64,000 nt of DNA from Bretschneidera sinensis (GCA_023935145.1 CM043702.1:54886501-54950500), one strand, 5' to 3'. Shown: positions 34,690 through 45,943, numbered from the stretch's first letter. A program made the numbers and translations. Notes: generated from the letters alone by a model not told the origin.

Positions 34690-34795
34690 TATGTGTGAGG
34701 GTGCATGTGATAAGTGCACCCGGAATCTAGAATTCATTTCTTACTGCCTTGCCTCATGCTCACATTTGAGCACACAACAAGAACATCATCCGGCT
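34690..34795 (-). pseudogene. C2 aspartic protease remnant
   Basis: ILDSGCTYHMHPH keeps the D-S-G active site. A stop replaces Trp just before it and a frameshift follows it. Confidence 0.75.
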
Positions 34796-34799
34796 ATTC

Positions 34800-35624
34800 T
34801 CCTTTGGCAATCAAAGTCTCTCCATTGTTGGTATGGCTTCTCCCTCTCTCATCCCACAACCTCTTCTAGCAATCTTTCTTGAAGTGACCCTCCTTGTTAC
34901 AGTAGAAGCATCGCCTTCCTCCAAACTTCGGTTTAGAATGTGATCTCCCATGGCTCTACCCTCTACTTCTTGATTTCTCCTGGTAGTTGCCATGAATGCT
35001 ACTGCCATTCCGAGTTGTTGGCCTTCTTCTTATGAACAACCCTTCCCCACTTGATGCCTCCCTACTCTTGGCTTTGAAATCATGAGCCCTTATAGCATTG
35101 ACCACAATTTCTTTGGTTAGTGTATCTCTTCCATATTCAATTGCATTAATTAAACAATCAAAACAATCAGGAAAAGAATTTAATAACATAACAACCAATT
35201 GTTCATCCATGAATTTAGTACTATAGCTAGCCAAATCTTGAATTAGTTTATTAAAGACATCAAGATTATCTTGCAACTCTTTATTAGGATCCATTTTAAA
35301 ATTAAAGATTCTTTTAAGAAGATAAATCTTGTTAAGGAGAGTTTTGGTAAGAAACAACTCATCTAGTTTCTTCCATATGACATCAGGATCTTTCGAGTCT
35401 CCGCACTCCCTTGTGACACTATCCAACATGTGTAGGAAGATGGTGTTGTATGCCATCTTCTTCATCTCAATCTGGTGGTCCTCCATGATACTTGCTGGAA
35501 AAGTATCATCTTCTCTAATAGCTAAGTCCATCTTCTGTTGCATAAGAACAGCCTTGATCTTCCGCTTCCACAGGAAAAAATCTCCCTTTCCATCAAACTT
35601 CTCAACAACGAAATTTGAACCCAT
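34800..35624 (-). pseudogene. gag: C2 gag pseudogene
   Basis: The ATG at 35624 starts MGSNFVVEKFDGKGDFFLW, the copia gag N-terminus, and stays open for 222 residues to 34956. After a frameshift the zinc knuckle CFYCNKEGHFKKDC is found near 34890-34930 with all four ligands present, then a stop (Lys codon to TAG). The Arg/Ser-rich linker GRPTTRNGSSIHGNYQEKS lies between. This is the best preserved zinc knuckle among the three copies. Confidence 0.88.
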
Positions 35625-35842
35625 CTTGCAGAGATGATCCCAAATTTGTGCAACACTTACAAATGCTTTTCAACTTCTTCTAAACCTCAAGAACACAATT
35701 GAAGATTGATCTCAACACTGTTCTTGAATCAACCTCAAGAACACGATCAGATCTTGATCTTTACTCCGTTCTTGAATCATCCAAGAAGTTTGTTCTTTGA
35801 TTCTTGGAGTCTTGCTCTGACACCCGGCTTTACTAGCTTCTT

Positions 35843-35856
35843 CGGCGCTGATACCA
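35843..35856 (-). other. Primer-binding site of C2
   Basis: TGGTATCAGCGCCG on the - strand, one base after the 5' LTR; its first nine bases match the tRNA-iMet PBS. Confidence 0.8.
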
Positions 35857-35857
35857 C

Positions 35858-36638
35858 TGTTGAGAAACCACCTTAGATGATGCCTAGGAGGTGGTCTTCC
35901 AAACAACTAAGTCTAAAGTGACTTATATAAAGAAAAAGACAGCAACCAATTAAAGCAAGAAAGAAAAGAACATAAGAAATTTGTTGACAAGGTTCGACAA
36001 TATGCCTACGTCCCCGTGAGCTCCTCTGAGATCTCTACACTATCTTAACAATGGAGTTCTTTACAATTAGTAACGCCCTTCCAAGAACTCATAAGTTCTT
36101 GAAGAACAAAAGAAGAAGAAGAAGAAAGTGATAAGAACTAACCCTGGAATTTTCCCAAGAAAATTGCCCTTATAAGTCCTTGAATCCCTTTCTATTCTAC
36201 TCTCTCTCTCTTTCTAAACAAACAGCCTCTCCACAGAATCTCTCTTGAGTTTAGTATCTTTGCACTCTTACAATTTATCTCACTTTTAATTATAAGTTAT
36301 CTTATTTCACTTGTTGTTATTGAGATTGAAGCTAGGTGACCCTTTTTATAGTGCACTAACTTCTTGTCCAATCTTGAGTGTCATTCTCCACCCTTAGATC
36401 TTGATGACCAATCAACCATGGCTCTTGATCAATCCTTAGTGATCCTATGCATTTTGAGCATATCTCACAAACCATTCAAGAGGCTGAAGGATGTGTGCAT
36501 CAGTGTGCCTGGCGCCGCGGCCTAGAACAGGGAGCACTACGGCCTGGACAGGGCTGGACCGCGGCGCACATCAGTGTGCACTCCTTACAGAATTTATTCT
36601 TTCACCTTCTTGTTTAAACCTCAAACAAAATACCAACA
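35858..36638 (-). repeat. 5' LTR of C2
   Basis: On the + strand TGTTGAGAAACCACC to AAAATACCAACA (781 bp). It is shorter than the 3' LTR mainly because the GC-rich U3 block (36495-36580) is reduced and the AAG tract is shorter, showing independent change since insertion. A TATAAAAAGG promoter lies at 36342-36351 on the - strand. Confidence 0.92.
36342..36351 (-). promoter_or_regulatory. TATA box of the C2 5' LTR
   Basis: TATAAAAAGG on the - strand, between the GC-rich U3 block and the AAGTGAAATAAG leader; homologous to TATATAAAGGGTC in C1. Confidence 0.65.
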
Positions 36639-37371
36639 TTTTCAAAACAAACTTGAATTTAAGTTTGGGTTGATTTAGTAAATCAAAGGAAAGAAGATAA
36701 GAAAGAAAAATTCATCTTCATGGATAGTCATCTGTGAGTCAGACAGAAACTTTTTGTGGGTTTCTCCAATCGAATGGATGATTGATCCAGTTGAATGGAT
36801 GCCCGAGACATGATTGATTTTGAATCATACACGAGGCACAATCGAATGGAAAAATGACCCAATCGACTAGAACAACAAAATTATGAATTTTTTTAAATGT
36901 TAAATGACAGTTGGTCTTGAACTAAAGTTTCTCTTGTGAAGAGACACTCAGTTAGGTCAGTTTACTACTGAACCAAAATGTCTCTTATGAAAAAACACTA
37001 ATTAAAATCTATAAATATAGTGGTTAACTATCATAATTTACAGCTTTTATAGGTCTGAATAATCCTTTTTTCTTCTTATTCTTCTCTCAAAACTGATCTT
37101 CTTATGTTTACAAATCTTACAAATTTTTGAACATAAGTGATATTTATCTATAAAACTCATATATGCTACTGTGAGTTGTTTGTTATGAGTGCAAAGTTCA
37201 TAACAACAACAGAGCTTCATTGTATGTTAGAGAAAATTCATCAGAAACCTTCTTGCACTGGTGAAGGACTAATTAAACCTTAAGAAAAGGGACCTGCTTG
37301 TGCCTTGAAGTCATTACTCTCATCCTCTCTTATTTAATTTGATAAATATCCTTTTAAAATTTCCCCCAACA
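36639..37371 (+). repeat. 5' LTR of F, remainder
   Basis: After the duplicated TTTTC the LTR continues to AATTTCCCCCAACA; its CAACA end mirrors the TGTTG start at 30601. U3 contains repeated ATCGAATGG-type motifs at about 36765-36870, and TATA lies at 37010. Confidence 0.62.
37010..37017 (+). promoter_or_regulatory. TATA box of the F LTR
   Basis: TATAAATA in AAATCTATAAATATAG, downstream of the motif cluster and upstream of a CT-rich leader. Confidence 0.58.
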
Positions 37372-37494
37372 ATATTAAGGTTTAACTTCCTTTCTTTATC
37401 AAAATGACTACTCCTTTGAATTCCCTGAGAGATGTGGCGTTGGACAATAACTCATAAGGTGTTACTTTCTCTCCTTTTGTAGGGAACCTATTTT

Positions 37495-38282
37495 AGAATG
37501 ACCTATGTAGCAGTTGCAAGGATAGCCACAATTAGATTACTTATTGCTTTAGGTTCCATTTACAAGCTTAAAATTCATCAAATGGATATCAAAACAACAT
37601 TCTTGAATGGTGAATTAGAAGAAGAAGTGTATATGAATCAACATGAAGGTTTTGTAGTTAAGGGACAAAAGCATAATGTATACAAGTTAGTTAAGTCTCC
37701 ATGCATAAAAAAGCCCCAAAATAATGGCATGAGAAATTTGATTAAGTAATTATATCAAATGGCTTCAAAATTAATGAATCTAATAAGTGTGTGTACATTA
37801 GGTTCATTAATGATAAAGGTGTCATCATTTGTTCGAATGTAAATGACATGTTGATATTTGGTATTGACTTAGAACAAATTTAAAATACCAATAAATTTAG
37901 GTCAGATAATTTTAACACAAAAGATATGGGTGTTGGTGATGTAATATTAGTTATCAAAATCATAAAAGATAATGTTAGCCTAACATTAACACAATCTCAT
38001 TACATTGAGAAAATTATAAAGAAATTTGGTCACGTGGATAGCACACCATTTGATAGTAGTATCAAATTATCTAAGAATGATGGTAGAGCAATTTTATAAC
38101 TAAAATATGCTAGAGAAATTGATTGTTTAATGTATGTCATGACTTGTACATTGCCTGATATATATTTTGTTATAGAAAAGCTAAGTAGATTCATTAGTTG
38201 TCATAGTAATGATCATTGGGAAGCTATACATAGGGTCTTTAGATATTTGAAAAAAAGCATGAATCATGGCACAAGTTATAAA
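37495..38282 (+). pseudogene. Element F reverse transcriptase pseudogene
   Basis: It opens with VAVARIATIRLLIALGSIY and KIHQMDIKTTFLNGELEEE (open at 37498-37749), then CSNVNDMLIFG (YVDD changed to NVND), DMGVGDVIL, LTQSHYIEKIIKKFGH and LPDIYFVIEKLSRFIS. Stops occur about every 100-150 bp after 37749. The N-terminal third of RT and everything before it are deleted. Confidence 0.86.
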
Positions 38283-38773
38283 GGGTATCCAACACTTTTA
38301 AAATGATACACTGATGCTAGTTGGGTAAAAAACTAAGAGGAAGACTGTCATCCACAAGTGGTTGGATATACACTCTTGGTAAGAGTGTTGTGTCTTAGGC
38401 TTCCATGAAACAAACCTGTGTCACTGATTCTACTATGGAATCCAAATTTGTGGGTTGGTAGAGGGGCTAAAGAGGTTGAGTGTTTAAGGAATTTGTTGTT
38501 AGAAATCATATGTGGCCTAAACCTATGGTTTCAATTTCAATCCGATATAGCAGCAAGACAACAGTAGCAAAGGCCTATAACAATGTCTACAATGGAAAAT
38601 CTAGACACATAGGATTGAGAAAGAGCTATGTAAGGCATTTAATAAGTGATAGAGTAATTATGATTGAATTCATAAGGTCCACAGGACACTTGACGGATCC
38701 ATTATCCATGGGACTTGCAAGAGAGCAAATAGTTAAGACATCCCAAGGGATGAGTTTCAAGCCCATACAATAG
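38283..38773 (+). pseudogene. Element F RNase H pseudogene
   Basis: YTDASWVKN marks the start, with a stop just before and after it. The C-terminal part (38480-38773) is open: WPKPMVSISIRY, NGKSRHIGLRKSYVRHL, VIMIEFIRSTGHLTDPLSMGL and TSQGMSFKPIQ, typical of one copia lineage. The middle (TESKFV in place of TEAEYI) is frame-shifted. Confidence 0.85.
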
Positions 38774-39124
38774 GATCACCAATGATGGAACCTAAACCCA
38801 ATGCTTACTAAATCTAAGTCTTGAGTTCAATGAGACAAAATATGCCATTAGTAGTGATTGCAAGCATCAAAATTTGTAATTCCATCCCAAGAGTAGTGAT
38901 GCTTGGAACCGTAATCTTAAAGTGTAAGTGAACTGTAAGTTCTTAATAATCTTATAAAAGATTTTATTTGGTATGCTAAGCTATGGAACATGTTTGATAA
39001 GCTTACCTAGTGAGTGTGAAGTGTGACCGCTTTTGTTGAGTTCAAAGGCTTGACTCTAGAGCACTCATGACATAAGGCTTGTAAATGTGTTGGTAATTTT
39101 TCTAGCGATTTCTATGAGAATTTT
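38774..39124 (+). other. Non-coding tail downstream of F RNase H
   Basis: It begins GATGGAACCTAAACC, a sequence commonly seen after RNase H in this copia type. There is no PPT/LTR junction before the gypsy-type LTR start at 39125. Confidence 0.5.
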
Positions 39125-40157
39125 TATAAAATCTTCACCTTAAAGGGTGGGATAATTTTTAAATTTGTAATTTTATAATTTAGAATTTTCCAAAAAAAAT
39201 AGTGGCCAAAAGAACTGTTTGGAAACATATATAAGTTTCCATATGTGTTAAATTTTATAATATTATATAATATAATAATAAATATATATTAAAAAAATAA
39301 AGCAGCAAAAAAAGAACATGGAAATCTTCATGTTCACGTGAAGGCATTAATGAAGGTATTAATTTTATAATAAAATAATATAATTAAACAAAGAGAGAAC
39401 AAAGCTTAAACTCTCATCTTTCGTTCTCATTTCTTCATTTGTTTTCTTTCTTCTTTTCTTCAACTCTATTTCTCTCTAGCAAAATATTTAGATAATTTCG
39501 GTTATCGAACTAAAATGCCAAGATTTCATCAAATTTGGGTAAGTTTTGAATAATACCCATATTTCTTTTTTATATTATAATGAAACATTTAGCCAAAGAA
39601 TTGTTTGTTTCATTATATAGACAAATTTTAATTATTAAATTATTAGTTGTAAAACTACGCACAAAACTGAGGAATTTTGTTATTTAAGCTTGGAAATTTC
39701 ATATTTATAGATAAAAATGTTATTTTTTAATATATATAAATATTTTGGATTAATTGTTCAAAAATTTATATCATACATAAGGTATTAGAAGGTTAAAATA
39801 TGAAATTTTTATATAAATATACTAGCAAAAATTAAATTTTTTTATATGAATTTGAATTTGGATTTGAAAATAGGTTGAACATGCATACCTATATACATGT
39901 ACGAGCAGCAAGTCCGAGTAATTCTACTTTGTGAAAAATATTTGTATTTGATGTAATAGAAGTGAGCTTTTAATACCGAATTGTATATAAATTCTCATTA
40001 CTTTTTACATAGTAAAAATGTGTTATGTGCTTGCATTTATAAATTGTTTGAGAAAAAAGTTAAAATTTTTAAATTCGAAATGATTTGTGAAGAAATGAAT
40101 TATTATCTTTGATTTGATATTATTGATCATTTTTTAATGATTTATAAGAAAATAATA
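39125..40157 (+). repeat. G-type gypsy LTR, plus orientation, right part missing
   Basis: Starts TATAAAATCTTCACCTTAAAGGG and matches the reverse complement of 62040-62922 (U3 of element G) and, from about 39900, the B LTR equivalent to 8290-8560. It stops mid-LTR at 40157, where a second LTR start follows. No internal region adjoins it, so it is a truncated solo LTR or a nest remnant. Confidence 0.77.
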
Positions 40158-40217
40158 TGTAAAATATTTACTTTAAATGGTGTGGTAATTTTTTAAATTT
40201 AAAATTAAAAAAAAAAT
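40158..40217 (+). repeat. First 60 bases of a second G-type LTR, plus orientation
   Basis: TGTAAAATATTTACTTTAAA followed by GGTGTGGTAATTTTTT repeats the LTR start seen at 39125. It is cut at 40218 by the minus-oriented G LTR. Confidence 0.6.
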
Positions 40218-40647
40218 TGTCACGACCTAAACCCATAATGCTACCCTTATGAGTCTAGGACGTACAATCAAATTTATTTTCATATTTTACTATGAATTTC
40301 ATTATGACATTTTCATCTTTAATAGTTATCACAATACTAACTTCAAAAAATTTCACATTCCTTTTTAGGATAAAAGATAAAAGATTACAAACCATATCAA
40401 ACTTATCCATCTCTTACAACATAACCATTAATATATTTACAATAAATTGTTGCATTGGGAGAGGATGTCGAAGTTACCAGCTAAATCAAAATACGGTCCT
40501 AATGAGAAAAATGTGTCTTCAACACTCCTTGAAATCTAATCATTTCAATAAAGAAACGGGCAACCAACTTTTAAAGCCGATATGAGTTTAAACTACAAAA
40601 ATTCAATTCTCATACATCAAGAAATCACATTTGATATATAAAACATA
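40218..40647 (-). repeat. 3' LTR of element G, outer (U5) segment
   Basis: On the + strand it starts TGTCACGACCTAAACCC, the reverse complement of an LTR end, and matches the inverted end of the B LTR (10600-11072). Copia C1 interrupts it at 40648; it resumes at 46951. Confidence 0.83.
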
Positions 40648-41641
40648 TGTTGGCATTTGTCTAAGGTTTAAACATGTCTGAACATAGTTCAAAGATGGTT
40701 AAAGTCTAAACTTAGGTTGGAAGATTAAAATACAGCATGTTAAAGGAGTGCACTCATGTGTGTGCATCCATTTGGGTGTGTGTGCACACCCCTAAACAAC
40801 AAAGCAAAGTAGTGCGCACTGCTGTGTGAAAGGCAGCATCAGTGTGCGCCTCACCACCCCTTCATCAGTGCCTCACCACCTAGCAAGGATGTAGTTTGAA
40901 GAAGGACAGTGCCGCACCGCCCCCTCACCAGCACCGCACCGTCCAGAATGTGGTGCAAAGGGGCTTTGTCTAACGCCTCACCGCCCCTTGTTCAACGCCT
41001 AAGCTCTAGGCACACTGATGCACACATGGACAACTTGTTTAAACCTCCTCTTAGGTGAGTGGATGCAAGGTTAAAATGCACAGAACCACTTAGGATTGAT
41101 GGAGGGCCATGGTTAAGTGGTCATCAAGATCTAAGGGTGGAGATTGACTCTCAAGATTGGACAAGAAGTTGGTGCACTATATAAAGGGTCACCTAGCTTC
41201 ATTCTCAACACAACATTGTGATATAATTTGAGATCAATTGTAAAGAGTGACAAGACACAATACAAGAGAGAATTATGTGAGAGTGCAAAGACACAAAACA
41301 CAAGAGGGACTCATTGTAGAGAGGCTGGTTGTAAAGAAGAGAAAGTAGTATAGATAGAGAGCATTGTAATAGTTCTTATCTTCTTCCTTTCTTCTCTTCT
41401 TGGTTTCTTCAAGAACTTGAGCTTCTTGAAGAGGGTTGCTGTAATTGTAAAGAATCATCAATTTAGTGCAGAGAGTTTAGAGGAACTCATGGGGACGTAG
41501 GCTATTGTCGAACCTCGATAACAAATCACTTGTCTTCTTTTTTATCTTGCTTTCGATTGCTATATTTCTTTCTACAAGTCATTCTAGACTTGGGTGTTTG
41601 GAAGATCACCACCTGGGCACTTGTCAAGGTGATTTCCAATA
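40648..41641 (+). repeat. 5' LTR of C1
   Basis: TGTTGGCATTTGTCTAAGG to GATTTCCAATA; the terminal CA of the right copy is TA here. It contains a GC-rich U3 block (40790-41000) and a TATA box. Confidence 0.95.
41178..41185 (+). promoter_or_regulatory. TATA box of the C1 5' LTR
   Basis: TATATAAA in GTGCACTATATAAAGGGTC. The right LTR has CAATATAAAG at the same place (46485-46494). Confidence 0.68.
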
Positions 41642-41642
41642 G

Positions 41643-41654
41643 TGGTATTAGAGC
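41643..41654 (+). other. Primer-binding site of C1
   Basis: TGGTATTAGAGC, one base after the 5' LTR, one mismatch from the tRNA-iMet PBS. Confidence 0.88.
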
Positions 41655-41879
41655 TTGCACAGCTGGGTATTGGAGCAAGAACAAGAAGGTGACGGAGCCA
41701 AGACTCTAAGAATCAAAGATCAATTTCTTGGGTGATTCAAGAACGGAGTAAAGATCAAGATCAGATCGTGTTCTTGAGGGTGATTCAAGAACGGTGTTAA
41801 GATCCATCTTCGATCGTGTTCTTAAGGTTGAAGAAAGCATTTGTGGGTATTGCATAAATCTAGAATCTTGTCTGCAAAG

Positions 41880-42691
41880 ATGACTTTAAATTTTGTGGTT
41901 GAGAAGTTTGATGGAAAGGGAGATTTTTCCCTGTGGAAGCAGAAGATCAAGGTGGTTCTAATGCAACAGAAAGTGGACTTGGCTATTAGAGAAGATGATG
42001 CTTTTCCAGCAAGTGTCACGGAGGACCAACGGATTGAGATGAAGAAGATAGCTTACAGCACCATTTTCTTGCACATGTCGGATAGTGTCACAAGGAAGTG
42101 CGGAGACTCGGAAGATCCGACTATCATATGGAAGAAACTAGATGAGTTGTTTCTTACCAAAACTCTCCCTAAAAAGATTTATCTTCTTAAAAGAATCTTT
42201 ACTTTTAAAACAGATCCTAGTAAAGAGTTGCAAGATAATCTTGATGTCTTTAATAAGCTAGCTTATGATTTGAATAGCTGTAGCATTACATTTCCGGATG
42301 AACAATTGGTTGTTATCTTGTTAAATTCTCTTCCTGATTGCTTTGATAATTTGAGTATGGAAGGGATACTTTAACAAAGGAGATTGTGATCAATACCATA
42401 AGGGCACATAATTTCAAAGCCAAGATGAAAGAGATATCAAGTGGAGATGGGCCGTTCGTAAGAGGAAGGCCAACAACTCGGAATGGCAGTAGGAACCATG
42501 GCAACTACCGGGAAAAATCAAGAGGTAGAGGGCAAAGCCATGGGAGAGCACATTCCAAATCAAGATTTAGAAAAAGGTGCTTCTACTACAACAAGGAGGG
42601 CCATTTCAGAAAAGATTGCAAGAAGAAGATGTGGGATAATAGAAGAAGCCACACCAAAAATGGAGAGGCTTCGGTTGCCAAAGGAGAATAG
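41880..42691 (+). pseudogene. gag: C1 gag pseudogene
   Basis: The start ATG at 41880 is chosen because LNFVVEKFDGKGDFSLW matches the gag N-terminus of C2. The capsid part runs to 42374, where a deletion of about 17 bp relative to C2/C3 (before YGRDTLT) shifts the frame. The nucleocapsid part resumes at 42386 with GRPTTRNGSRNHGNYREKS and the knuckle CFYYNKEGHFRKDC, in which the second cysteine is Tyr. It ends at a TAG (42689-42691) that replaces a CAG. Confidence 0.9.
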
Positions 42692-42920
42692 CAAGATGAT
42701 GTTCTTGTTGTGTGCTCAAATGTGAGCAGGAAGCAAGGCAGCAAAAAGTGGATTCTTGATTCTGGGTGCACTTATCATATGTGCCCTCACAAGGAATGGT
42801 TCAAGAATTTCAAGGAGATCAATAATGGAAGGGTCTTCTTGGGAATGACAATTCTTGCCAAGTGAGAGGGATTTGAGACATCCAATTGAGGATGTTTGAT
42901 GGAGTCACAAGGCTACTGGG
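42692..42920 (+). pseudogene. C1 aspartic protease pseudogene
   Basis: In frame with the end of gag, CSNVSRKQGSKKW and ILDSGCTYHMCPHKEWF keep the D-S-G active site. A one-base deletion near 42840 shifts the frame, and a TGA near 42868 replaces GGA. Confidence 0.82.
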
Positions 42921-42959
42921 AAATGTGAGGTATCTTCCAAATTTGAAGAGAAATTTAAT

Positions 42960-44220
42960 CTCATTGGGGTAGCTGGATTCTATGGGGTATACATGCAAAG
43001 TAGAGGGAGAAAAGATCAAGGTGGCCAAGGGATCTTTGGTAGTAATCAAGGCAGCAAGAAACGATGGACTCTATGAGATGATCGAAGAGATAGAAATTAA
43101 TGATCAAGCAGCAAGCTTGATGGCTGAGATAGATAAGGCAGCCCTTTGACACACTCACTTGGGACACATGAGCGAAAAAGGCCTGCAAGTTCTAAGCAAG
43201 GATGGTCTACTTGGTGGTAACAAAGTAGAGAAACTGGATTTCTGTGAGAGCTGCATTCTTGGGAAGCAACACCGGGTTAGCTTCAACACCGGAGTGCACA
43301 AGTCTAAGGGGATTCTTGACTACATTAATTCGGATTTTTGGGGACCAGCAAGAACACCAACACAGGGAGGTAACTTTTACTTTCTGTCTTTAATTGATGA
43401 TTATTCAAGAAGAGTGTGGGTTTATTTGCTTAGAAATAAATCAGATGCCTTGAATAAATTTGTTGTGTGGAAGAAGTTGCTGGAAACTCACACGGGTAAG
43501 GTAGTTAAGGCTTTACGAACCGATAATGGCTTAGAATTTTGCAATAAGGATTTTGATAAATTCTGTGAATTAAATGGCATTCTAAGGCATAGAACGGTTG
43601 TAAAAACACCTCAGTAAAATGGAGTTGCTGAGAGGATGAATAGAACCCTTATAGAAAAGGTTAGGTGCATGTTAATAGGATCCGGTTTACCAAAATATTT
43701 TTGGGGAGAAGCTGTGGCTACAGCTGCATACTTGGTAAATAGATCACCCTCTAGAGCTCTAGATCTCAAGACTCCCATGGAGATGTGGAGTGGGAAACCC
43801 CCTGAATTAAACAACCTTAGGACTTTTGGGTGTGTTGCATATGCACATCAACAGGAGGATAAACTTAGCCCAAGATCTAGAAAATGTATATTTCTAGGAT
43901 ATGGTGATGGGGTTAAGGGATATAGGTTGTGGTACTTAGAAAAGAAAGGTATGAAACTCATTATAAGTAGGGATGTTATTTTTAATGAATTGTTATTTCT
44001 CTATTTAAAGAAAACAAACCTTGCAAGGGCTAGTGAGCAAACCAATCTGAAAGTTGTGGAGCATCGCATCAAGGAGAGTTCGGTTCAGGTAGAGCAAGGA
44101 AGGCAAGAGGGTTCGGATCAGGTAAAGCCCTTTAATGAAGGCCATGCTCAAGAAACTCAAGAAGAGGCTGAACAAGAAGAGGTTGATGTAGCAAGTCATA
44201 ATGACTACCAGCTCACAAGA
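42960..44220 (+). pseudogene. C1 integrase pseudogene
   Basis: The zinc-binding region reads THLGHMSEKGLQVL and DFCESCILGKQHR. The core has SLIDDYSRRVWVYLL (first Asp), ALRTDNGLEF (second Asp) and NGVAERMNRT (Glu): the complete catalytic triad, but a TAA at 43615-43617 replaces the second Gln of TPQQ. The post-core part (PSRALDLKTPMEMWSGKPP, CIFLGYGDGVKGYRLW) and an acidic linker leading to RT stay open to 44502. A TAG near 42970 interrupts the N-terminal arm. Confidence 0.92.
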
Positions 44221-44289
44221 GACCAGGAAAGGAGGGTGGTTAGAACACCTTTGAGATATGGGTTTACGGATGGTAATGTAGTAACTCCT

Positions 44290-45418
44290 TGGATAGAAGG
44301 AGAGGTTGAACCAGAAACTTACATGGAAGCCATGGAATGTAGGGATTCGTCAAAGTGGCAGCTGGCTATGGAGGAAGAAATGGATTCTTTGATGAAGAAC
44401 AACTCTTGGGAGTTGGTGCCCAAACCAGAAAAACAGAGAGTTGTGGATTGTAGATGGCTCTACAAAATCAAAGAAGGGAATACTCCAGGGGATGAAGTCT
44501 GATATAAAGCTAAGCTAGTGGCGAAAGGGTTCACACAAAAAGAAGGCATAGATTTCACTGAAATCTTCTCACTAGTTGTGAAGTACAAGACGATACGAAA
44601 AGTGTTAGCATTGGTGGTCATATTTGATTGGGAAATCGAGAAAATAGATGTGAAGACAGCGTTCTTACATGGAGAGCTCGATGAAACCATTTTCATGAGG
44701 CAACCCGAAAGCTATAAGGAAGGAAAGCAGGGAGAGTTGGTGTGCAAATTGAAGAAATCTCTCTATGGCCTGAAGCAATCACCTCGAAAATGGAATAAGA
44801 GGTTTGATTCTTTTGTAATGAGCTTGGGTTTCATGAGGAGCTACTATGATTCATGTTTGTATTATAAGAGGCAGAAGGTTGAGGAAGTGGTGATCATCCT
44901 CATCTATGTTGATGACATGTTGCTGGTTGGGAGTAGTATGGAGAGGATAAGGAAATTGAAGGTTCAACTCAGTGAGGAGTTTGAGATGAAGTATCTTGGC
45001 CATGCACAAAAGATCCTTGGGATGTGTGTCATCCGGGAAAGGGAGAGAAACAAATTGAAGATCTCTCAAACTTTCTACATAGAGAAGATGATATCTAAAT
45101 TCTCTATGGAAGATAGCAAACCAGTGAAGGTTCCCCTTACTGGTCATTTCAAGTTCTCTAGCGATCAATGTCCAAGGTTGGAGGTGGAGAAGAAGGAAAT
45201 CGAAAAAGTCCCTTATTCTAGTGCTGTGGGTTCTGTTATGTTCACCATGGTAAGCACCAGACCTGATATTGCTCATGCAGTAAGTGTTCTCAACAGGTTT
45301 ATGAGTAATCCCAGAAAGGAGCATTGGCTAGGGATGAAGTGGTTGCTGAGGTACTTGAAGGGAAGCCCAGAAGTAGGGCTGGTTTATGAGAAGAGAGGTA
45401 AGTCCATCTGCCTTAAGG
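44290..45418 (+). pseudogene. C1 reverse transcriptase pseudogene
   Basis: Motifs in order: KWQLAMEEEMDSL, NNSWELVPKP, VVDCRWLYKIK, then a TGA at 44501 (from CGA), [48 protein letters not shown], and the intact catalytic box IYVDDMLLVGSS near 44902-44937. It continues through MVSTRPDIAHAVSVLNRF. Apart from the TGA, the domain is open until a shift near 45418. Confidence 0.93.
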
Positions 45419-45880
45419 GGTTTTGCAGATTCGGACTATGGAGCAGACCGGGATAAAAAGAGATCGATTATCTCCTATTTCTTTAACTTAAATGGATGTT
45501 GTGTAAGTTCAAAGGCTCAGTTGCAGCCAGTGGTAGCACTCTCAACAACCGAGGCTGAGTACATAGCGGCTACGAAGGCCATTAAGGAAGCTATGTGGTG
45601 CAAAGGGTTACTGGAAGAGTTGAAGGTAATGGAGGAGCAGGTTGTGGTGTTTTCGGATAGTCAAAGTGCACTGTACTTGTGTAAGAATCCGGTGTTCCAT
45701 GAGAGAACAAAGCACATGGATGTTCGGTATCATTTCATTTAGGAAAATGTTACGAAAGGATGCATCCATGTTGATAAGGTAGCCACGGTTGAGAATCCTG
45801 TTGATTTAGGTACTAAAGTTTTACCTCTAAGTAAGTTCAATCATTGCCTTGGACTACTTAGGATTGGAGTTGGTTAATTG
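45386..45880 (+). pseudogene. C1 RNase H pseudogene
   Basis: After the frame change: GFADSDYGADRDKKRS, SSKAQLQPVVALSTTE, AEYIAATKAIKEAMW, VVVFSDSQSALYL, TKHMDVRYHFI, then TAG at 45740 in place of the Trp codon. The tail DLGTKVLPLSKFNHCLGL follows to about 45865. Confidence 0.9.
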
Positions 45881-45943
45881 ATGACTCAAGATGAGTTTGG
45901 ATCCTGAAGCTCTCTGCACAATGGTTCGGGTTTAAACACTTAG

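Larger units (their letters stand above)
30636..36638 (-). mobile_element. Element C2: Ty1/copia, Tork/Tnt1-like, minus strand
   Basis: The LTRs (30636-31531 and 35858-36638) flank gag, protease, integrase, RT and RNase H in copia order on the - strand. A perfect TTTTC duplication (30631-30635, 36639-36643) flanks it. PBS and PPT are in place. Lesions include frameshifts in gag and integrase and stops in protease and RT, but the CCHC knuckle, YVDD box and RNase H survive. It belongs to the same family as C1 and C3. Confidence 0.93.
30601..39124 (+). mobile_element. Element F: copia internal-deletion derivative, split by C2
   Basis: A 5' LTR (30601-30635 plus 36639-37371) is followed by about 120 bp, then directly by copia RT and RNase H, and by a non-coding tail to 39124. 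Gag, protease and integrase are gone. C2 lies inside the LTR with TSD TTTTC. No 3' LTR is seen; a plus-strand gypsy LTR begins at 39125. F is a different copia lineage from C1-C3. Confidence 0.7.
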
